Origin: Alicyclobacillus acidiphilus NBRC 100859
GTDB lineage: Bacteria > Bacillota > Bacilli > Alicyclobacillales > Alicyclobacillaceae
NCBI RefSeq assembly: GCF_001544355.1
Contig: NZ_BCQI01000005.1
Location: 1 to 64,000, forward strand
Direction: 5' to 3'
Length of the DNA stretch: 64,000 nt
In this document: positions 25,911 through 35,727 of the stretch, piece by piece
Position numbering within the stretch: the stretch's first letter is position 1
Layout: each line of letters starts with the position of its first letter
Position numbers and translations under genes: made by a program
Notes under the pieces: generated by a model
Database searches by the model: none
The model's input: only the letters and a program-made list of their open reading frames with translations
What the model was told of the DNA's origin: nothing

Positions 25911-26873
25911 ATGCGCCGAGGACGCTTTGCGCCGACGCCGAGTGGACAACTTCATCTCGGCAACGCCTTGACGGCTCTGCTCGCTTGGCTGCACATGCGG
26001 GCGGTCGGTGGACAGCTCATTCTGCGTGTGGAAGATATCGATGTGGCTCGATGCCGCACGGAATACGCCTTGCAGATGATGGATGAGCTGCGTTGGCTCG
26101 GTCTGGATTGGGACGAGGGCCCGGATGTCGGTGGGCCTTGCGGACCATACGAACAGAGTCGCAGGACATCGCTGTATGAGGAGGCCATACGGATTCTCGA
26201 ACAGGCTGGTCGGCTGTATCCGTGTTTCTGCAGCCGCGCGGAACTGCTGCAGGTCGCGTCGGCGCCGCACAATGTGCTCGGTGAACCGCGCTATCCCGGC
26301 ACTTGCCGCGCATTGACAGACGTCGAGCGGATGGCGCGCAGGCGGGCGAAGGAACCCTCTCTGCGGTTTCGCGTGGACGACCAGGCTGTCGCCAGTTTCG
26401 TCGATCTCGTGTATGGCCAGCAGCGAGTTCCTCTCTCGGACGTCGGCGACTTCGTCGTGCGGCGGGCGGATGGCCTGTTCGCCTATCAGCTCGCCGTCGT
26501 GGTGGACGATGCGGCGATGGGGGTGACCGACGTGCTTCGCGGAGCCGATCTGCTGTCGTCGACCCCGCGCCAACTGACCATCTACCAGGCATTCGGCTGG
26601 CCGGAACCTACATTTGTACATGTGCCGCTCGTGGTCGATCGCGACGGACAAAAGTTGAGCAAACGGGATCGGTCCATCACGCTCGCATACCTTCGCAGTT
26701 CCGGTGTGCCGGCGTCGCGCGTGGTTGGTGTGCTGGCCTTTCTAGCGGGTCTATGCGACAAACCGGTAGAGCTTTCGCCTGGCGAGTTGATCTCCCGCTT
26801 TGACGTGAAGCGGCTGCCGAATCAACCCATCCGTTTGACGGAAGAATGCGAATCGATGCTCGCGATGAGGTGA
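25911..26873 (+). CDS. gluQ: Glutamyl-Q tRNA(Asp) synthetase
   Basis: Truncated GluRS paralogue that attaches glutamate to queuosine at position 34 of tRNA(Asp). It has GRFAPTPSGQLHLGNAL (HIGH region), the zinc-site Cys residues in CFCSRAEL and the later YPGTCR, and KLSKRD (KMSKS). At 320 aa it lacks the anticodon-binding domain, as in GluQ/YadB. It overlaps no gene but sits 5 bases before the next start, so the two are probably co-translated. Confidence 0.93.
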   Translation: MRRGRFAPTPSGQLHLGNALTALLAWLHMRAVGGQLILRVEDIDVARCRTEYALQMMDELRWLGLDWDEGPDVGGPCGPYEQSRRTSLYEEAIRILEQAGRLYPCFCSRAELLQVASAPHNVLGEPRYPGTCRALTDVERMARRRAKEPSLRFRVDDQAVASFVDLVYGQQRVPLSDVGDFVVRRADGLFAYQLAVVVDDAAMGVTDVLRGADLLSSTPRQLTIYQAFGWPEPTFVHVPLVVDRDGQKLSKRDRSITLAYLRSSGVPASRVVGVLAFLAGLCDKPVELSPGELISRFDVKRLPNQPIRLTEECESMLAMR

Positions 26874-26878
26874 TTTCA

Positions 26879-28024
26879 TTGGCACCACAAGATCACGCAG
26901 TCCGCATGGGGCTGCACGGATACGGATACATCGGGCGAATTCACGTGTTGGCCAGTCAACTTTGCGTCGCAGCGGCTGTGCCAGCGCCAAGGGCCGAGTG
27001 GGATACCGTGGTCGTCCGCGATCCGGAGTCGGCGTCCGGTCGACTCGCGGCGCAGACGTTCCGCCATGTGACGAGCGACGTGCAAGAGATCGGCAGGGCC
27101 AGTCTTGACGCTGTGTCGATCGCGACGCCCAACCACCTCCATATGGCCGCTTTTGAGGCCGCAGCGGAAGCGGGACTCGCCGTGTATTGCGAGAAGCCCA
27201 TCAGTCACCATTTGAGCGAGGCGCAAGCGATGGCGAGATTGGCGAAGGAGCGGGGGATGGTCGAGCAAGTGGCTCTCATCTATCGTTTCCACCCCGCCGT
27301 GATGGAAGCGCGCCGCATCCTCATGACAGGCGCGCTCGGCCGCGTGTTGACATTTCGCGCCGAGTTGCTGCATGGCGGCTATTTGGATCCGGATCGACAG
27401 ATGGCCTGGCGGTTGCGCGAAGCGAGTGCGGGCGGCGGGGCGTCGATGGACCTTGGGATCCATTTGATTGACGCGCTTCACCTCCTGCTCGGTCCTGTGT
27501 CAGCCGTCGCGGCCACGGCTCGTACGTTTGTTCCGGCTCGGTCGGGAGCGGGCGGAACCGAATCTGTCACGGTCGACGACTGGACGACTTGCCTCCTCGA
27601 GATGGCGAACGGCTCGGTCGGAACGCTTGAGGTGTCGCGTGTTCACGTCGGCCGGGAGCGGGATGTGATCGATCTCGTCTGTGAGCGAGGCGTCCTGCAC
27701 GTGCCGCTTGACGCATACGCCGGAGCGAGCGTTGCGCTGGCGGCCGGAGGGTCTTTGCCGCGAGCCGAGATCGAAGAAGGGTATCAGGAAGTGCACGCTT
27801 GTATTCGGCCCATCGGACCGAAATACGCTCAGAGCGCCCATCTCAACCTGCACGCGACCGCCTTGGCGGCGTTTCTCGCACGCGTGCGAGGGGAGGAGAT
27901 TGGTTATCCGGTGCCTCGATGCCTGGACGCCGTGTACGCGCAGGCGGTCGTGCGCGCGATGCTCGATTCGAGCCGTCAAGGCGGCCGCAAACTCGATGTT
28001 CCCAGACTCGATATGCCAAGGTAG
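26879..28024 (+). CDS. Gfo/Idh/MocA family oxidoreductase
   Basis: NAD(P)-dependent sugar or inositol-type dehydrogenase of 381 aa. The N-terminal Rossmann fold has GLHGYGYIGRIH; then DAVSIATPNHLHMAAFEAAAEAGLAVYCEKPISHH carries the EKP motif. The C-terminal domain includes GGGASMDLGIHLIDALHLLLG with the catalytic His-Asp pair. TTG 26879 is chosen because GAGGTG lies 7-8 bases upstream, overlapping the end of gluQ. The substrate is unknown. Confidence 0.88.
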   Translation: MAPQDHAVRMGLHGYGYIGRIHVLASQLCVAAAVPAPRAEWDTVVVRDPESASGRLAAQTFRHVTSDVQEIGRASLDAVSIATPNHLHMAAFEAAAEAGLAVYCEKPISHHLSEAQAMARLAKERGMVEQVALIYRFHPAVMEARRILMTGALGRVLTFRAELLHGGYLDPDRQMAWRLREASAGGGASMDLGIHLIDALHLLLGPVSAVAATARTFVPARSGAGGTESVTVDDWTTCLLEMANGSVGTLEVSRVHVGRERDVIDLVCERGVLHVPLDAYAGASVALAAGGSLPRAEIEEGYQEVHACIRPIGPKYAQSAHLNLHATALAAFLARVRGEEIGYPVPRCLDAVYAQAVVRAMLDSSRQGGRKLDVPRLDMPR

Positions 28025-28097
28025 GGCCGACCGACACGCCAATGTGTGCGCATTGACGGTGTCTGGCAAGGGCAATCTGAAGGATGGAGGGATTTCC

Positions 28098-29543
28098 ATG
28101 GGAGCAGAGACGCATGTGTGGATCGATGGCGATTGGGAAGAGGCGAGCCGCCTCGTGCCGCTCATGTCGCCGTACAGCAATGACGAAATTGCCAAAATTG
28201 GCTACGCGTCGCCGGAACAGGTGGAGCGCGCAATCCGTGTCGCTGCGCGAGCGTTCAAATCGTTTCGCGAAGTACCGGCTTGGCGGCGCGCTGAGATCTT
28301 GCGCAAGGCAGCCCAGTTGATCGATGAACGGAAAGACGAACTGGCGGACACCATTGTGCGCGAGGCGGGAAAGCCGCTGAAGGCGGCTCGCGTTGAGCTG
28401 GAGCGCACAGTCGAAACGTACCGGTTTGCCGCCGAAGCCGCGCGCAATCTGCGCGGGGAGTCGATCCCGCTGGACGCGGCCCCTCGCGGCGAACATTACC
28501 ACGCCTACACGGTGTATCGACCGGTGGGGGTTGTGGCGGCCATTACGCCGTTCAATTTTCCGATGAACCTCGTTGCGCACAAGGTTGGGCCAGCTATTGC
28601 CGCAGGCAACACCATCGTCCTGAAACCGGCCGAACAGACGCCGCTGTCCGCGTTGGTTCTCGGGCACATTTTCCAGGACGCAGGACTGCCGAACGGCGTG
28701 CTCAACATCGTGCCGGGCGACGGCCGCGAGTTGAGCGACGTCTTGACCACCCATCCAGATGTGGCGTATGTGACATTCACGGGCAGTCCCGAAGTGGGCA
28801 AGTTGATTCGGGCGAAGGCTGGACTGCGCAAGGTTACCCTGGAATTGGGATCAAACTCGCCGCTTTTGATCGACGACGGCTTGACGGACAAACAGTTGGA
28901 ACGCGTCGCTGCCGAGACCGTGGCGGGCGCGTTTTCGTACAGCGGCCAAGTATGTATCTCCATCCAGCGCGTATACGTCCATCGACATGTGTTCGACGCT
29001 TTCGCACAGTTGGTGGTGAACAAGGCCAAGAGTTTGCGCATTGGCGATCCGCTGGACGCGGACACCGATGTCTCGGCGCTGATCAACGATAAAGCTGCAC
29101 AGCGGCTCGCGGCGTGGGTTGACGAAGCGAAGGCGGCTGGCGCGAAGGTCCTCGCAGGCGGCACGGTGTCGCAGCGTGTGATGGAGCCGACGGTGTTGAC
29201 GAACGTCCCGAGCGACGCCAAGCTGCTTACGGAAGAGGCGTTTGGGCCGGTCGTCGTAATCGAGCCGGTTGCAGCGTGGGACGAAGCCGTGACGAAGGCG
29301 AATCAGTCGAAATTTGGGCTGAACGCAGGGGTCTTCACCAATTCAGTCGAGCACGCGTTGCAGGCGGCCGACGAGATTGAGAGCGGCGCGGTGCTCATCA
29401 ATCAGGTTCCGACCTTCCGGGTCGATCACATGCCGTACGGCGGCGTCAAGGAGAGCGGCGTGGGGCGCGAAGGCGTTTCCTACGCGATGTACGAGATGAT
29501 GGAGCCAAAGTTGATTGCGTTTCGCCGCGGGTTGCTGGACTGA
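28098..29543 (+). CDS. NAD(P)-dependent aldehyde dehydrogenase
   Basis: A 481-aa enzyme. ITPFNFPMNLVAHKVGPAIAAGNTIVLKPAEQTPL is the cofactor site, FTGSPEVGK the glycine motif, and LELGSN and SGQVCISIQRV supply the catalytic Glu and Cys. This is the lactaldehyde/non-phosphorylating GAPDH-like branch; the substrate is unresolved. ATG 28098 has GGAGG 7 bases upstream. The long open frame before it is not part of the protein. It follows the Gfo/Idh/MocA gene by 73 bases and may join it in a sugar or polyol pathway. Confidence 0.9.
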   Translation: MGAETHVWIDGDWEEASRLVPLMSPYSNDEIAKIGYASPEQVERAIRVAARAFKSFREVPAWRRAEILRKAAQLIDERKDELADTIVREAGKPLKAARVELERTVETYRFAAEAARNLRGESIPLDAAPRGEHYHAYTVYRPVGVVAAITPFNFPMNLVAHKVGPAIAAGNTIVLKPAEQTPLSALVLGHIFQDAGLPNGVLNIVPGDGRELSDVLTTHPDVAYVTFTGSPEVGKLIRAKAGLRKVTLELGSNSPLLIDDGLTDKQLERVAAETVAGAFSYSGQVCISIQRVYVHRHVFDAFAQLVVNKAKSLRIGDPLDADTDVSALINDKAAQRLAAWVDEAKAAGAKVLAGGTVSQRVMEPTVLTNVPSDAKLLTEEAFGPVVVIEPVAAWDEAVTKANQSKFGLNAGVFTNSVEHALQAADEIESGAVLINQVPTFRVDHMPYGGVKESGVGREGVSYAMYEMMEPKLIAFRRGLLD

Positions 29544-29577
29544 CCTTTCCGCGTCTTGGCAGCCAAGGATTGGTCGA

Positions 29578-30231
29578 TCAGCGCGGCGGCCGCGCCAGCA
29601 AGTAGTAGATGGGTTGTCCATTTGCCCGGAATTTGGCCTCGTATTCGGTTTGCACGTATTGGCTGGAAAGATTGGACGGAAGCGGCTCGCCTACGGCGAA
29701 GCCGCGCTCTACCCGTTCCACGTTCCAGCCATTGTTTGAGAACGACGATATCGACCACTCAAACAGGTCGCGGTTGTCCGTTTTCTGCTCGACCACGCCG
29801 TGCTCCGACAGCAGATCTTGGTACAGCGCGAGTTTCGAGGCGTGCGTCAGCCGCCGCTCGTGATGCCGCCGCCTCGGCCATGGATCGGAAAAGTTCAGAA
29901 AGATTCGATCCACGCCGCCCTGCGGCAGTTTCGGCGCAATATACACAATGTCGCCCGCGATGAACAGGACGTTTGGCAAATTGCGCTCGACGGCTCCGGC
30001 AGCGCCTTTGGCCAAAACGGCCAGCATTTTGTCGATGCCGATAAACATCCAGTCCGGATACAAGGCGGCCATTTGCTGCAAAAATCCACCTTTGCCGCAG
30101 CCGATTTCCAGGCAGATCGATCCATGGACGTCGCGCAGGGCAGCTTCTACGTCGTCTTTTCGATTGTCCAGGAGAATAGGCGCGCCCGTCTCCAACCATT
30201 GCGGCAGTTTATGTGCACCACGATATCGCAT
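29578..30231 (-). CDS. trmB: tRNA (guanine-N7-)-methyltransferase
   Basis: SAM-dependent enzyme that makes m7G46 in tRNA. ICLEIGCGKGGFLQQMA binds SAM; IFLNFSDPWPRRRHHERRLTH is the TrmB catalytic signature; DNRDLFEW and QYVQTEYEAKFRANGQPIYYL are typical C-terminal blocks. ATG 30231 has GAGGAG 8 bases upstream; a TTG two codons earlier is less likely. It is 217 aa and divergent from the nicotinamidase-like gene. Confidence 0.95.
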   Translation of the reverse strand: MRYRGAHKLPQWLETGAPILLDNRKDDVEAALRDVHGSICLEIGCGKGGFLQQMAALYPDWMFIGIDKMLAVLAKGAAGAVERNLPNVLFIAGDIVYIAPKLPQGGVDRIFLNFSDPWPRRRHHERRLTHASKLALYQDLLSEHGVVEQKTDNRDLFEWSISSFSNNGWNVERVERGFAVGEPLPSNLSSQYVQTEYEAKFRANGQPIYYLLARPPR

Positions 30232-30357
30232 GTACAATCTCCTCGCTTCATTTCGTCATGGTATCTGGTTGACGTTGTGGGCGCAAGTGTGCGGCGGACT
30301 GGGGGACGGATTGAATTGTCGCGCGACTCAACCTATTGAGTAAAGGAGATCGTTTCG

Positions 30358-30897
30358 ATGCCGCAGGAAGCTTTGTTGATCATCGACATGTCGAATGATT
30401 TCGTGCACGAGCGCGGAAGCCTCACGGCTGGCGATCCCGCCCGTGCGATCGTCCCGTATATCGCAGACCTGGCTGAACGCATGCGAGAAGCTGGCAGCAT
30501 CGTCGCCATCTGTATGGACACGCACCACGAGGGAGATCGACATTTCCAGGAATGGCCGCCTCACAATGTCGAAGGCACGTGGGGACACGAATTGTACGGA
30601 CGACTGCGCGACTGGTACGAATCCGCGAAGCGCGCGTCCAACGTTTGGTGGATTCCGAAGGCGAGCTACAATGCGTTTTATGGGACGGGACTCGCTGAGC
30701 GATTGAGGGCGGAAGGCGTGGGAACGGTCCACATTACCGGAGTGTGCACAGACATTTGCGACTTTCTCACCGCGGCAGGGGCATACGATGAAGGCTTCGC
30801 GACGGTCGTCCACCGCCATGGATGCGCGACGTTCACGGATGGCCACGAGCGGTTTCTGAAGCAAATGGAACTTTGCTTTCACAGTCGAATCGTCTGA
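30358..30897 (+). CDS. Isochorismatase-family cysteine hydrolase, nicotinamidase-like
   Basis: A 179-aa hydrolase. The Asp-Lys-Cys triad lies in LLIIDMSNDFV, IPKASYNAFYGTGL and ITGVCTDICDFLTA. The metal-site region MDTHHEGDRHFQEWPPH matches nicotinamidases, so NAD salvage (nicotinamide to nicotinate) is the best guess. AAGGAG precedes the ATG. Confidence 0.85.
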   Translation: MPQEALLIIDMSNDFVHERGSLTAGDPARAIVPYIADLAERMREAGSIVAICMDTHHEGDRHFQEWPPHNVEGTWGHELYGRLRDWYESAKRASNVWWIPKASYNAFYGTGLAERLRAEGVGTVHITGVCTDICDFLTAAGAYDEGFATVVHRHGCATFTDGHERFLKQMELCFHSRIV

Positions 30898-30927
30898 TGC
30901 GATTCGACACGGAATCCACAGCCGCCG

Positions 30928-32190
30928 CTACAGTTGCGACCAGTGGTTCCCGGCGTCCGGACTCTTGAACAAGCTCGGAGTCAGCCGATCGTCTTCGGCG
31001 AGGATGAACCACGTCGCGGGATCGGCGATGTCAAACGAGATCAAGTGCTCGCCGACGATGGTGCTCGGCAGCGGCGTCGCGGCGGTGTACCACGTGATGC
31101 CGCCGTCGATGGTACGCATGATCCACTCGCGGCGGTTGTTTCGTTCCAGCACCACCAAGGAGTCTGGCGTGATGCTTGCGACCGCCTGGACCTGTCCAAC
31201 GACGACAGAGTTCGATATCCATTTGCCGCCATCGAACTGGCTTTGAATCAACAGGCGATTGCCCGACGCGGTCGGAAGGGAACTTTCAATCAAGAATTCG
31301 TGCGGGCTGATGGCGCGGGCCATCAGCAAGGTCGGAATTTCGGAGCCGGTCGTCGGCGCATCCAAGGTCGTCAGGTGCCAGTGCAGGCCCGAATCGTACG
31401 TTTCGTCCACCACGATCGACTGGGTTGTCGGATCCACCGTCGCGATCACGCCCATCTTTCCATTGGCCCCAAAGTCCATCATCGTCGAGGTTCCGTTGTG
31501 CGGGAGTCCGCGCGTCGAGTCGTTGACGAGCGTCCAGGATTTCCCCGACGTCTGCGTGTGAAACAGATACTTCGAGACAGCATCGGCATTGCCGCCTCCG
31601 AAGCACAGGATCCAGCCGTCCTTCGGGCTGACAAATTGCGCGCCGCCGATCTGTCGAACATCATCCGGCACAGCGAACGACGAGATCGACCACGAATCTC
31701 CACTGTCGTTGGTGGAGAGCACGTGCGCCTTGCCACCGTCGATCCACGTGAACCACCAAATCTTCGAATTGAGGATGACTGGGTATACAAAATCCGGTCC
31801 ACCTGGGCCGTTGGCGGAAACTTGGTCAGTCGGCAAATCGGGAACCCGTTTCTCGGCCCAGGTCAGGCCGCCGTTGTTCGTCTCGTACAAATGAAACGCG
31901 CCGCCGCGATACCCCCACGATATTCCGTCATTCGCGTCAAACATGCGGATGTTCGACGCGATGGTGTGGACCGAGTTGGTGAAGGACTTGGGTACGGACG
32001 TCTGCGAATGTGTATCTGTACTGCTGCCGTGCGAAATGGTTTTGGTCGAGTCCGCATGGCGCGCCGTATTGGACTGTGCAGTCCGTTCGATGGACTGTGC
32101 CGCAGGCTTCGCCGCACAGCCAGTGAGAATCAGGCAGACTGCGGCCATCATTCCAACCATTGTCCAGCCTTTCGTTCTGCGCGTCGCCAT
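30928..32190 (-). CDS. Predicted lipoprotein with seven Asp-box motifs (beta-propeller)
   Basis: A 420-aa exported protein. The signal peptide ends in a lipobox (LILTGCAA), so it is anchored outside the membrane by a lipid. A Ser/Thr-rich spacer precedes a propeller with TNNGGLTW, TNDSGDSW, TQTSGKSW, TYDSGLHW, FDGGKW, TIDGGITW and SPDAGNHW. The design parallels the ectodomain of the sigma-coupled protein at 22-24 kb, with lipid instead of a membrane helix. No catalytic residues can be assigned. GGGAGG precedes the ATG. Confidence 0.82.
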   Translation of the reverse strand: MATRRTKGWTMVGMMAAVCLILTGCAAKPAAQSIERTAQSNTARHADSTKTISHGSSTDTHSQTSVPKSFTNSVHTIASNIRMFDANDGISWGYRGGAFHLYETNNGGLTWAEKRVPDLPTDQVSANGPGGPDFVYPVILNSKIWWFTWIDGGKAHVLSTNDSGDSWSISSFAVPDDVRQIGGAQFVSPKDGWILCFGGGNADAVSKYLFHTQTSGKSWTLVNDSTRGLPHNGTSTMMDFGANGKMGVIATVDPTTQSIVVDETYDSGLHWHLTTLDAPTTGSEIPTLLMARAISPHEFLIESSLPTASGNRLLIQSQFDGGKWISNSVVVGQVQAVASITPDSLVVLERNNRREWIMRTIDGGITWYTAATPLPSTIVGEHLISFDIADPATWFILAEDDRLTPSLFKSPDAGNHWSQL

Positions 32191-32390
32191 GTCGCCCCAA
32201 CCTCCCTACGCCTATAGAATACCAAATACTCCCCGATCTTGCTTCTTGTAACTCCATCCATCCTCTATGAGGGCCGGCGTATCAAAAGTATAATGGCAGT
32301 GGAATTGTCATGTCGTCTGTGCAGGAGAGATTTTACGTATTTTCATGCTTCGAGTGATCGTCGCCCGTGGCGAAAGGGAGAGATCGATTT

Positions 32391-33299
32391 ATGCAGTTTA
32401 CAAGTTATCTTGGCAAGGCGATGCTCGCACTGACGTCCATCGGCACGTTGTTGATGCCAGCTGTTGCGCGGGCTGGCGTTGCACAGCATCCACAATCGGC
32501 GCGCGTCGAAGCGCTGTCCGGAAAATCGTCCATTCACACTGCGGCGGCCAAGCAGGCGTCGCTGGTGGCACTCGGCGACTCCATCAGCTATGGCTACAAC
32601 CTTGGCAACAACCGGGCTCCGTCCAAAAAGGCCTTCCCGTACTTGATTGGCCAGAAGGTGCACGACAGCGTCACCGATTTGGCTGTGCCTGGCTGGACGA
32701 CGGCAGATTTGCTCAACGCTTTGAACACCGATCAAACGACGATTGCGGCGGTCCAGAACGCTTCTGTCATCACCATCGACATCGGCAGCAACGATTTGCT
32801 GAAACCCGCCCTGCCGCTGCTGACTTCGTCGTCGCCGACGACCGTGACCAGCAATCAGGCACAGACACTCGCGACACAATTGACCGCGGCAGTAGGGACG
32901 ATTGGACAGAATTTGACGCAGATTGTTCAACGAGTACAAGCGCTCAATCCCAAGGCGACCATTGTACTCTATGATCTCTACGATCCGATTCCATCCAGCG
33001 CCAAAGCGTTGTACCTCTTGGCGGAATCGGCGATCACGGCGGCAAACCTGCAGATAGCCCAAATCGCGCTGCAAGACGGCATTGCGGTCGCGGACGCGTA
33101 CGACGCGTTCCACGGACATCATGCCTACATCTTGAAAAACGACGTCCATCCGACGGCACAGGGGCAGCAGGTTTTGGCGCAGCAGGGCGAGTTGGCCCTG
33201 AAGCTGGCGCCGGTGATGAAGACCATCGATACGCCCCAAGGTTGGCAATCCATCAGCTGGTGGCTGGGACAGCAGATTGTCAATCTCAATTCGAATTGA
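32391..33299 (+). CDS. Secreted SGNH/GDSL esterase or lipase
   Basis: A 302-aa exported hydrolase. The signal peptide is MQFTSYLGKAMLALTSIGTL with a likely cut after ARA. The SGNH blocks are VALGDSISYG (Ser), a Gly in block II, DIGSNDLLK (Asn) and NDVHPTAQGQ (Asp-His). It probably cleaves ester bonds of lipids or acylated sugars outside the cell. ATG 32391 is preferred, with AAGGGAGAG upstream. Confidence 0.9.
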   Translation: MQFTSYLGKAMLALTSIGTLLMPAVARAGVAQHPQSARVEALSGKSSIHTAAAKQASLVALGDSISYGYNLGNNRAPSKKAFPYLIGQKVHDSVTDLAVPGWTTADLLNALNTDQTTIAAVQNASVITIDIGSNDLLKPALPLLTSSSPTTVTSNQAQTLATQLTAAVGTIGQNLTQIVQRVQALNPKATIVLYDLYDPIPSSAKALYLLAESAITAANLQIAQIALQDGIAVADAYDAFHGHHAYILKNDVHPTAQGQQVLAQQGELALKLAPVMKTIDTPQGWQSISWWLGQQIVNLNSN

Positions 33300-33383
33300 C
33301 TGTCGCGGCCACCTCGTTGCAACCGGATTTACCTCTCGAAAAATTGAGAAACATAAGCTATGCGTGACAGGAGTTTTGGTTTC

Positions 33384-34619
33384 ATGAATCATCAATACAT
33401 GACTGCCGCACCGACCAGCGCGCTCGGACGGTTGCGTATGGCCGCGATTCTTGGCACGTTGACAGCCATCGCGCCGTTGTCCATCGATATGTATCTGCCC
33501 GCGCTGCCGACGATGGCCCATGAATTGCACGCGACGACGTCCGATGCGCAACTGAGCCTGACGGCGTGCCTGTTGGGCTTGGCGATCGGCCAATTGTTCG
33601 CGGGGCCGCTCAGCGATGCGCGCGGACGCAAGAGACCCTTGCTGTTGGGTTTGGCTCTATATGCCGTGGTCTCCTTCGCCTGTGCTTTGGCGCCTTCCAT
33701 TTGGATGTTGGTCGCAGTTCGTTTGTTGCAAGGCATCTGCGGTGCGGCAGGGATTGTCATCGCCCGGGCCGTGGTCCGCGATCTCTACGAAGGTACGGCG
33801 CTGACGCGTTTCTACTCGCTGCTCATGCTGATCAACGGAGCTGCACCCGTGTTGGCGCCCGTCATCGGCGGGCAGTTGCTTCGTTTCACGTCCTGGCGAG
33901 GCGTCTTTCTGATCTTGGCCGCTGTGGGCGTTTTGCTCACCTTGATGGTTGCCGTGTTTTTGCCTGAAACGTTGGCGGATGATCGAAGAACAGTCGGCGG
34001 TTTGCGAGGGACGTTGCGGGGATTCGGGGAACTGCTGACGGATCGCGTGTTCGTCGCCTACGCTCTGTCCCAAGGCCTTGTCATGGCGGCGATGTTTGGC
34101 TACATATCGGGCTCTCCGTTCGTCCTGCAGGAGATTTTTGGACTCTCGCCGCAATGGTTCAGCGTCTGTTTTGCGGCCAACGGCGTTGGCATCGTCGTCG
34201 CTTCCCAGGTGACGGGGGCCCTGGCGGGAAAGCTGAACAACAATCGAATTTTCGTCACCGGACTGTCTACGGCTGCTGCGGGCGGCGTGGCATTGTTCGC
34301 GAGCCTGCTGTTCGGCCTGGGGCTGCCGTTGGTCCTGCCTTCGCTGTTCGTCCTCGTGTCCAGCGTTGGAATTGTCTCGACGGTCGGGCTGTCGCTGGCT
34401 CTGCAAAACCATCCGCGCGTCGCGGGCAGCGCGGCAGGCTTGGTTGGCGTGGCGCAATTGTTTCTGGGCGCCATCGCGTCTCCGCTCGCTGGCTTGGGCG
34501 GACAGAGCTCGGGAGGCCTGTCGATGGGTATCGTCATTGCCGTCGCCGACGTCGGCGCGCTCGTCTGGTACAGCGTGACCGCCGTACGAAATCGGAGATT
34601 GGTATCGCCTTCGACTTGA
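33384..34619 (+). CDS. MFS drug efflux transporter (Bcr/CflA type)
   Basis: A 411-aa protein with twelve predicted helices. LSIDMYLPALPTMAHEL in the first helix and GPLSDARGRKRPLLLGL in the first cytoplasmic loop are Bcr/CflA hallmarks, and QGICGAAGIVIARAVVRD is motif C-like. It probably exports small drugs or metabolites by proton antiport. ATG 33384 with AGGAG 10 bases upstream is preferred. Confidence 0.9.
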   Translation: MNHQYMTAAPTSALGRLRMAAILGTLTAIAPLSIDMYLPALPTMAHELHATTSDAQLSLTACLLGLAIGQLFAGPLSDARGRKRPLLLGLALYAVVSFACALAPSIWMLVAVRLLQGICGAAGIVIARAVVRDLYEGTALTRFYSLLMLINGAAPVLAPVIGGQLLRFTSWRGVFLILAAVGVLLTLMVAVFLPETLADDRRTVGGLRGTLRGFGELLTDRVFVAYALSQGLVMAAMFGYISGSPFVLQEIFGLSPQWFSVCFAANGVGIVVASQVTGALAGKLNNNRIFVTGLSTAAAGGVALFASLLFGLGLPLVLPSLFVLVSSVGIVSTVGLSLALQNHPRVAGSAAGLVGVAQLFLGAIASPLAGLGGQSSGGLSMGIVIAVADVGALVWYSVTAVRNRRLVSPST

Positions 34620-34683
34620 TCTTCGCGAATGGACCTCATACCTTTGTAGGTAGTGTGTAAGTCATCGCAAGGAGATGAGCCAA

Positions 34684-35655
34684 ATGATCAAGACCTACTT
34701 TTATCGCCACAGTGACACGTCGATGCACCACGACGTGGATTTGACTCAACTCCAAACCCTCCTTGCGGATGAGAACAATCTCCTGTGGGTGGATCTGTTT
34801 GATTGGCAGCCGCGCGATCTGCAGTGGTTGGGTGGATTGTTCTCGTTTCACGCCTTGGCGATTGAGGACTGTATTTACGACTCTCCCCGCTCCAAGGTCG
34901 ACCGTTACGAAGGATACGACTTCTTCGAACTGCACGCTCTTCGCTACAACGAGGACAGCGATCCCGAAATTGCGAGCGAAGAGCTGAACGTGTTTCTCGG
35001 CAAAAATTATGTGGTGACTGTACATAAAAAGCCCATCATTTCGATTGGCCGCATCGCCGACGTGTCGCGGCAATCACCGCACTATATGACCAAGGGCCCG
35101 GATTATCTGCTGTACGCCATCGTCGACGGGATCACGGACACCTATTTTCCCATCATCGAGCGCATCTCGGCCCGTATCGACGAACTCGAGGTCGAGATCT
35201 ATGAGCATCCCGCCTTGGCCATCACCGAAGAATTTCTTTCGCTCAAGCGGACCATTGTCATGATGAGGCGCGCGATCGATCCGCAGCGAAGGATTTTTTC
35301 CAATTTGGGCACGCGGTACACGTTTGAGGTGCGCAAGGAAAATCTGCCGTACTACATGGACCTGACGGACCATCTGGAACGAATTTCAGACTCTATTGAA
35401 GTATTCCGCGATTTGGTCAGCAGTGCCATGGACACGTATTCTTCGTACGGAACGGCGCAGACGAACGAAGCGATTCGCGTCTTGACCATCATCACCACGC
35501 TGACGGCGACACTCACGCTCATCACTGGGGTGTGGGGAATGAACGTTCCTTTGCCGTTTCAACACACGTGGTGGTGCACAGCCGCGATTGTCGTATTCAT
35601 GGTCGGCCTTGGGTTCTGGATGATCCGGGTATTTCGCAAGCGAAACTGGATTTAG
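34684..35655 (+). CDS. corA: CorA family magnesium/divalent cation channel
   Basis: A 323-aa protein. The N-terminal cytoplasmic domain is followed by a long helix and two C-terminal membrane helices with the GMN signature in TGVWGMNVPLPF. MMRRAIDPQRR lies in the stalk helix. It forms pentameric Mg2+ (or Co2+/Ni2+) channels. ATG 34684 with AAGGAG 9 bases upstream is chosen over ATG 34675, which lies too close to that site. Confidence 0.93.
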   Translation: MIKTYFYRHSDTSMHHDVDLTQLQTLLADENNLLWVDLFDWQPRDLQWLGGLFSFHALAIEDCIYDSPRSKVDRYEGYDFFELHALRYNEDSDPEIASEELNVFLGKNYVVTVHKKPIISIGRIADVSRQSPHYMTKGPDYLLYAIVDGITDTYFPIIERISARIDELEVEIYEHPALAITEEFLSLKRTIVMMRRAIDPQRRIFSNLGTRYTFEVRKENLPYYMDLTDHLERISDSIEVFRDLVSSAMDTYSSYGTAQTNEAIRVLTIITTLTATLTLITGVWGMNVPLPFQHTWWCTAAIVVFMVGLGFWMIRVFRKRNWI

Positions 35656-35727
35656 CCGCATGTGGTCGATTTGTCGAACCTGTGTTATGATGAAACTTCA
35701 TGACACTTGAGCGATGGAGGAACAGGC

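Noticed and set aside
32343-33593. Long minus-strand frame opposite the SGNH esterase
   Set aside because: Antisense to a gene with signal peptide and catalytic motifs; Arg/Gln-rich product.
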